Shown: positions 33,945 through 38,720 of the stretch, piece after piece | Layout of the letters: every line of letters begins with the position of its first letter | How positions within the stretch are numbered: the stretch's first letter is position 1 | Source: Acidobacteriota bacterium | Lineage (GTDB): Bacteria > Acidobacteriota > Vicinamibacteria > Vicinamibacterales > CAVVIG01 | Assembly: GCA_003222535.1 (NCBI GenBank) | Contig: QHWJ01000341.1 | Span: forward strand, 1-38,720 | Direction: 5' to 3' | Length of the DNA stretch: 38,720 nucleotides | The notes under the pieces: generated by a model | What the model was told of the DNA's origin: nothing | Seen by the model: only the letters and a program-made list of their open reading frames with translations | Databases searched by the model: none | Translations under genes and position numbers: made by a program

Positions 33945-34360
33945 CGTATCTCCTCGATACGAAGGCGTGCATTGCGCTGATCAATGGCACGCCCAAGGAT
34001 GTCCGTCGCCGGTTTCAGCGCGCCATCGCCAGGAAGGCGACCATGCTCGTTTCTTCCGTGGTCGCGTTCGAGCTGTGGTACGGGGTTGCCAGGAGCCGGC
34101 GCAAGGAAGCGAATACGCAGCGGCTGCAAGCATTCTTGGCCGGACCACTGGAATGGACGCTGTTCGATGAGGAAGATGCGCGAGAGGCGGGAGCGGTGCG
34201 CGCCGAACTCGAGATCGCCGGGAGGCCGATCGGCGCGTACGACGTGTTGATTGCCGGTCAAGCGCGACGCCGCGGCGCGACGATCGTCACATCAGATGTC
34301 GGCGAGCTCGACCGGGTCACCGGTCTGAAATGGGAAGACTGGGCGGTTTCCCGCCGTTAG
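33941..34360 (+). CDS. vapC: VapC PIN-domain toxin
   Basis: The 139-residue protein has all PIN active-site acids: Asp6 in [12 protein letters not shown], Glu in [12 protein letters not shown], Asp in [13 protein letters not shown] and Asp in [12 protein letters not shown]. It ends with the usual GLKWEDWA. It is translationally coupled to vapB and is expected to cleave tRNA or other RNA. The pair looks intact and functional. Confidence 0.92.
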   Translation: MTYLLDTKACIALINGTPKDVRRRFQRAIARKATMLVSSVVAFELWYGVARSRRKEANTQRLQAFLAGPLEWTLFDEEDAREAGAVRAELEIAGRPIGAYDVLIAGQARRRGATIVTSDVGELDRVTGLKWEDWAVSRR

Positions 34361-34588
34361 AGACTAATCACCAAAATGCAGCGGCTCGAACTTTCGAGGG
34401 GATCATCCAAGCGACAGACGCGGCGAACGGAAACGGCGCGCTCGACGTCGACAGCCGCTATGTCAATGTCGATGGCGTCGGTTCGGAATAAAAGGAATCA
34501 ATTGAATTAATGGCGGCCTGGCCTCCGCGGGCGTATAGTCGGCGCACTCGGGACGCCAAAAGTGGAAATGCTGTTTAGGAGGGCCACA
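34361..34588. other. Intergenic region with possible gene tail
   Basis: From 34381 a plus-strand frame reads ARTFEGIIQATDAANGNG and on to SRYVNVDGVGSE and a stop at 34491; it looks protein-like but has no start and no recognised family. TATAGT at 34534-34539 is a possible -10 of the receptor gene. Confidence 0.35.
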
Positions 34589-37500
34589 ATGATGAGGCCA
34601 CTCGTTTCGGGGCTGGCGCTCTTCCTCGCGCTTGGCGGAGTCGCCGGCGCGCAAAACACCAGTCAGGTGTTTGGAAAGGTCACCGATGTTTCCGGCGGAG
34701 TGATGCCCGGCGTAACGGTCACACTCTCCAGTCCCGCGTTGCTCGAGCCGCGCGTGGCGTTGACGAGCGTGACGGGGACTTACGAGTTTCCGGGGCTCGG
34801 GATTGGGATGTACATGGTCAGGTTCGAGCTCGCCGGCTTCGGAACCCAGGTGCGCGAGGGGCTTCAGCTTCAGGGTGGGTTCAACGCACAAGTCAACGCG
34901 GAGCTCCAGGTTGCCAGCCTGGAGGAGAAGGTGGTCGTAACGGGCGTGAACCCGATCGTCGATATCCGGAGCACGACCCAGGGGACGCGCTTCAACGTTG
35001 AGGAACTGCAGGCGATTCCCTCGGCCCGTGATGTGTTCCAGGTGTTGACCCAGACACCAGGTATCGCCGGCGATCGTCAGAACGTCGGAGGGACCCACAA
35101 CGGCCAACAAACCGGCATGTTCTCCCGAGGCGCCGGTAACGGGCAGGCGAGGTGGTTCGTCGACGGCGTCGACCGGAACGACATCGCCAACGGGCGTCCG
35201 TTTGTCGTCGACTTCAACTCCGTCGAAGAGGTGCAGGTCTCGACGGGAGGCGCCGATGTCACAATGCAGACCCCCGGGGTGTTTGTCAACGTCGTCACCA
35301 GGAGTGGATCGGACGCGTTCCGCGGGGCCACATGGCTCTTCCGGACCGATCGCGCCCTCGGGTCGAACAACGTCACCGACGACCTCCGGCTGCAGGGGGC
35401 CAACTCCGGGAATCCACTCGTGTACACGAACGACTACGGCGGGCAGTTAGGGGGGCCGATCAAGCGGGGCCGCGCCTGGTTCTGGGGGACCTACGGGATG
35501 CAGAACGTTCGCCTGGGTGTCCTCAACTACTACAAGCCAACCGCCGACTGCGCGCCGGTTCAAGCCAGCCCGCTGGCGCATTCCTTCGCGAATGTCATCG
35601 ACTGCTTGAACGTGAACAAACAGGATGTGCCCGCGCTCGGCTCCAAATTCAACCTGCGGCCCTTCGCCGGGAATCTCGTCACGGTCGCCAATTCATTCGG
35701 TCAGCGAGTCGAGACGATACGGGGCGCCGACGACCTGCATCCCACGTTCGAAACGACGAACAAGATGACGTTCGTGAAAAAGAGCGACAGCACCTATGAC
35801 CTCGGGCTGCGCTACTGGAACACTGGCATCTGGGACCCCAGCTGGAAATTCGGGGACCAACACACGATCAGCGACCGGTGGCTGGTCGACGTGTCCTTTG
35901 GGCACCACTGTTGGTGCGACTCGATCGTGCCGCAGACGGAGGAATTACGGTTGGTTCAGCCCATGCTCGATCTCACCACGGGCACCTGGGGACGGTCGTG
36001 GTCTGATTCGAGCATCATGCTTGTGACAAACAACACGGTTGACGCGACGACCAGCTACTTCCTGCCGGGACGATGGGGGGGCGATCATTCCTTCAAGGCG
36101 GGTTACAAGAACGGCCACTTTGGTGAGGTCTACGACCGCACCTATAGCGGCCACGCGCAGGCGGTCTTCAACAGTCCGCGTCCTCTTCCGCTGTTCAGCA
36201 CACCCTTCACGGCGCGGGTGATCCGGGACTTCATCACCCCGGCATTCTTGGACCAGAACTCTGCGTACCTTCAGGACACGTATTCGCGCAAGCGGTTTAC
36301 GGCGATTCTCGGAGTCCGATGGGATCGGCAGGTGGACCACGTGGCCGCGGTTAGCGTCCCCGCACACGCTTTCCAGGGCCAGAGGACGATTGACGGGACG
36401 CCATTCAACTTGTTTCCGGCTCTCGAAGTTCCCACCGTCCGGGCCGGAGTGGTCTGGAATACCGTGGCCCCGCGACTGGGCCTCACCTACGATCTGACCG
36501 GCGATGCCACGAACGTGATCAAGGGGTCGTACGCAGTTTATTTCGATCAGCGATCGGCCGGTCAGTTGTCCAAGGCGTTGAATCCGGCCGGCTCCGCCCG
36601 AATTGACTTGGGGTGGTCGGATCTCAACGGGGACAACGTCGTGCAGGTGAACGAAATCAACCAGAGCCTCATCCGGTCGGTCACCGGATTTGACCCGGCC
36701 AACCCGGCGCGGCTGGTGAGCGCGAACACGGTCGACTCGGAAGTGACGGCGCCTCGCACCAACGAGATTGTCGTCGGGTTCGGCAAGGAGATGGCGGGGG
36801 GCTTCGGATTCAACGCCAGCTACGTCTGGCGGAAGTACGACAACTTCATCTGGCAGGACACGGTTGGGCTCAGCTCCGCCGACTACTCCGCGGTGCCGTT
36901 CACGCCCCCGGCGAGTGCCTGCCCATCCGGCGCCCGGTGCGAGACGGTCACTTATTACGTCCCGAACGCGACGCTGCCGAGCGCCTACGTCGTGACGAAC
37001 CAGCCGGACTTTCGCCATGTCTACAACGGCCTCGAGCTCGTGATCCGGAAGCGCTCGTCGCGCGGCTGGATGCTGAACGGCAGCTACTCTTACAACACCA
37101 CCATCGAATCCTACGATTCAACGGCGGCCTATGAAGACCCGACCAACATCGTTCGGCGCAATGGCTTCCAGTACGCGCCCGCTGGAGGAATCGGCGGTGG
37201 TGGGGGGTCCAACCTGGCCGGGATACCGATCAACGCGAAGTGGATTGCGAAGCTGAGCGGGTCATATCGGCTGCCGTACGACGTCAACGTGGCCGCGACG
37301 GGCGACTTGCGCCAGGGGTACCCCTTCGCGCAAGCCGTCAACATCCCCTCGCGACCCAATCGAGCCCCAGCGATCGCCGTGCTGCTCGACCCGGTCGGTT
37401 CGAAAAGGTTCCCGAACTTCGCGACCATGGACTTCCGGCTGGATAGAGCCTTCAACGTTGGGGGGATGAAGTTGCTGCCGTCGTTCGATATGTTCAACCT

Positions 37501-37618
37501 GTTCAATGCGAACACCGTGATGGGGCGACGGACGAATCAGAACGCCGCGAACGCAAACCAGGTCTTCGGGATCCTGGCGCCGCGGATCGCGCGGATCGGG
37601 ATGATGGTCAACTTCTGA
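34589..37618 (+). CDS. TonB-dependent receptor, Oar-like, second copy
   Basis: The 1009-residue protein begins with a signal peptide (SGLALFLALGGVAGAQ), then a carboxypeptidase-regulatory-like domain (SQVFGKVTDVSGGVMPGVTV to GFGTQVREGLQLQ), the plug start VDIRSTTQGTRFNVEELQAI, and a large barrel ending in Phe (RIGMMVNF). AGGAGG upstream supports the ATG at 34589. Shared design but low similarity with the receptor at 21678 suggests different ligands. Two Cys pairs (TADCAP/IDCL and HHCWCDS) could form disulfides in extracellular loops. Confidence 0.9.
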   Translation: MMRPLVSGLALFLALGGVAGAQNTSQVFGKVTDVSGGVMPGVTVTLSSPALLEPRVALTSVTGTYEFPGLGIGMYMVRFELAGFGTQVREGLQLQGGFNAQVNAELQVASLEEKVVVTGVNPIVDIRSTTQGTRFNVEELQAIPSARDVFQVLTQTPGIAGDRQNVGGTHNGQQTGMFSRGAGNGQARWFVDGVDRNDIANGRPFVVDFNSVEEVQVSTGGADVTMQTPGVFVNVVTRSGSDAFRGATWLFRTDRALGSNNVTDDLRLQGANSGNPLVYTNDYGGQLGGPIKRGRAWFWGTYGMQNVRLGVLNYYKPTADCAPVQASPLAHSFANVIDCLNVNKQDVPALGSKFNLRPFAGNLVTVANSFGQRVETIRGADDLHPTFETTNKMTFVKKSDSTYDLGLRYWNTGIWDPSWKFGDQHTISDRWLVDVSFGHHCWCDSIVPQTEELRLVQPMLDLTTGTWGRSWSDSSIMLVTNNTVDATTSYFLPGRWGGDHSFKAGYKNGHFGEVYDRTYSGHAQAVFNSPRPLPLFSTPFTARVIRDFITPAFLDQNSAYLQDTYSRKRFTAILGVRWDRQVDHVAAVSVPAHAFQGQRTIDGTPFNLFPALEVPTVRAGVVWNTVAPRLGLTYDLTGDATNVIKGSYAVYFDQRSAGQLSKALNPAGSARIDLGWSDLNGDNVVQVNEINQSLIRSVTGFDPANPARLVSANTVDSEVTAPRTNEIVVGFGKEMAGGFGFNASYVWRKYDNFIWQDTVGLSSADYSAVPFTPPASACPSGARCETVTYYVPNATLPSAYVVTNQPDFRHVYNGLELVIRKRSSRGWMLNGSYSYNTTIESYDSTAAYEDPTNIVRRNGFQYAPAGGIGGGGGSNLAGIPINAKWIAKLSGSYRLPYDVNVAATGDLRQGYPFAQAVNIPSRPNRAPAIAVLLDPVGSKRFPNFATMDFRLDRAFNVGGMKLLPSFDMFNLFNANTVMGRRTNQNAANANQVFGILAPRIARIGMMVNF

Positions 37619-37643
37619 CGGATGGCGAAATCCTGACACCGCT

Positions 37644-38477
37644 TTAGAGCGACCCCGCCTCCAACGCCCGGCTTGCGGCCAACTGATACACGCCGGGCGC
37701 GCGCATGGTCGCGTAGCCTTCGGCCACCAGCGCACGGTTTCCACGTCCGGCGTCTGGCCGCGGCAGGCCTGTCACGCGGGCCATCTCGCCGGGAATCGTC
37801 ATTCCCGCTCCCGCCAGAAAGCAGCGGGCGATTTCCCGTAGGGCGGTGTCCCGACTCACGCGCCGGGCCAGCGCTTCCGGAAACCGTCCGACGCCAACGG
37901 TCCAGATGTAAGTGAACTTCGGTTGATAGAAGACCTGGCTCGGCACCACGATCATGGCGGCCTGGAGTTCATCCACGCCTCTGGTGAACGCCTTGCGGTC
38001 TTTCACACCGGATGCATCGCGCAGCTCCGACGTGCTCATCTCCCATTCCTTGCGGAGCACGCTCAGGATCGCCCGCGCGTCTCTGCTCAGTCGCCGTTTC
38101 TCCTCCGATCGGCGCACCCCCCAGACAGCGTGAAAGTAGGGGATCATGCGAGGCGCGAGGAACATGGTTTTGCCGCGGGCGAATTTGGCGTAGTACACCT
38201 TGCCGCGTCCCACGACCTCGTCCTTCAACACCCAGGTGAGCGAGGCCTCGGGGTCTTTCTGCACGTTGCGTGGCATCACGGCATCGCGGCGCCCACAGAC
38301 CGCCACGTAGAGTGACGGGCCTGGTCGCCGGGAATCGGTCAGGCACGCGGCGAATCCGATCTGTTCGATGAAGCGTTCCGCGTCGAGGGCGGTCTCGACC
38401 TGCCGCGTCCCTTCGCGGCGCCAGCGCTCATCGCGGTACTCTTCGATCTCCGCTGGAATCTCTGGCTTGGGTCTCAT
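37644..38477 (-). CDS. Winged-helix protein, possibly AlkZ/YcaQ-related
   Basis: The 277-residue protein is soluble and basic, with the stretch [39 protein letters not shown]-like helices, a winged-helix segment ([20 protein letters not shown]) and a C-terminal domain ending in [17 protein letters not shown]. This matches a bacterial family I associate with AlkZ-like proteins, relatives of the crosslink-repair DNA glycosylase YcaQ, but the catalytic motif cannot be confirmed. It lies tail to tail with the receptor gene. Start is the only ATG near the beginning. Confidence 0.5.
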   Translation of the reverse strand: MRPKPEIPAEIEEYRDERWRREGTRQVETALDAERFIEQIGFAACLTDSRRPGPSLYVAVCGRRDAVMPRNVQKDPEASLTWVLKDEVVGRGKVYYAKFARGKTMFLAPRMIPYFHAVWGVRRSEEKRRLSRDARAILSVLRKEWEMSTSELRDASGVKDRKAFTRGVDELQAAMIVVPSQVFYQPKFTYIWTVGVGRFPEALARRVSRDTALREIARCFLAGAGMTIPGEMARVTGLPRPDAGRGNRALVAEGYATMRAPGVYQLAASRALEAGSL

Positions 38478-38720
38478 GAAGGCGGACAGTGAATATTACC
38501 GGGTCGCGGGTATTGGCGTCTCACGCCTTCGGCTCGTCTCGCGTCAACGCTTGCGGTCATCACAATCATTCAGGAATCGCGGTGCGTTTGGCTATGAGCG
38601 TGTCCGAGAACTGTGAACACGCTCCTGGGCCGAGCGCTGACGCAACTGACCGCTCGATCCAGGTGACCGCAGTTGCGCCGCGCAGCGACCTTTTTCCCTG
38701 ATAACGAACGTCGTGCGACA
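38478..38720. other. Window end, no gene seen
   Basis: The last 243 bases hold only short frames without homology or ribosome sites. The TAATAT at about 38493-38498 could be part of the promoter of the upstream minus-strand gene. Confidence 0.4.

Noticed and set aside
1-38720. tRNA, rRNA or riboswitch
   Set aside because: No cloverleaf, rRNA core or known riboswitch consensus was recognised by eye; a covariance-model search would be needed to exclude small RNAs.

Overview
The window is GC-rich bacterial chromosome, most likely from a soil or sediment Acidobacteriota of the Vicinamibacteria type. This is inferred from the gene repertoire: two very large TonB-dependent receptors with an N-terminal carboxypeptidase-regulatory-like domain, many Tat- or Sec-exported oxidoreductases and hydrolases with Gly/Arg-rich inserts, NIPSNAP and ABM-type monooxygenase-fold proteins, Uma2 nucleases, several toxin-antitoxin loci and several families of dispersed intergenic hairpin repeats. 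No rRNA, tRNA, CRISPR array, transposase or phage gene was seen.

Layout. 1-2065: intergenic hairpins, then an ABC exporter. 2066-5474: decayed PIN toxin end, exported NHL-repeat protein, double-ABM protein and BNR/sialidase-like protein. 5510-7528: small hydrophobic ORF and exported alpha/beta hydrolase. 7660-14717: a TA-rich accessory stretch (RHH/PIN pair, DUF433/DUF5615 pair, Uma2, and a DUF6922-like gene with an AbiEii-toxin tail) interleaved with an exported FAD oxidase, an amidohydrolase, a NIPSNAP remnant and a broken surface protein. 14711-19560: gamma-glutamyltransferase with an internal duplication, a fused aminotransferase/deacetylase remnant, a full-length deacetylase homologue that appears to have lost its active site, and an MFS pseudogene. 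19598-25146: Tat-exported spermidine-dehydrogenase-like flavoprotein, TonB receptor and a collapsed hybrid kinase. 25251-31522: exported carboxylesterase, a decayed gene tail, and a same-strand run encoding an exported metallo-beta-lactamase-fold hydrolase, a Tat-exported ThDP enzyme, a c-type cytochrome and a cupin. 31785-38477: DUF4337 protein, repeat cluster, secreted unknown, VapBC pair with a clear palindromic operator, second TonB receptor and an AlkZ-like winged-helix protein.

How the genes work together. The recognisable theme is periplasmic and outer-membrane scavenging: substrates enter through TonB receptors and are processed by exported oxidases, esterases, a ThDP enzyme and a cytochrome. 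The best candidate for a functional unit is the MBL-ThDP-cytochrome c-cupin run. The second theme is decay: about ten genes are cut, frameshifted or fused end to end, and several breakpoints lie at or next to dispersed repeats. The most unusual protein architecture is the exported DAO-family flavoprotein at 8508-9770, whose sequence motifs occur in circularly permuted order. Family names come from recognition of sequence motifs only; no database search was possible.
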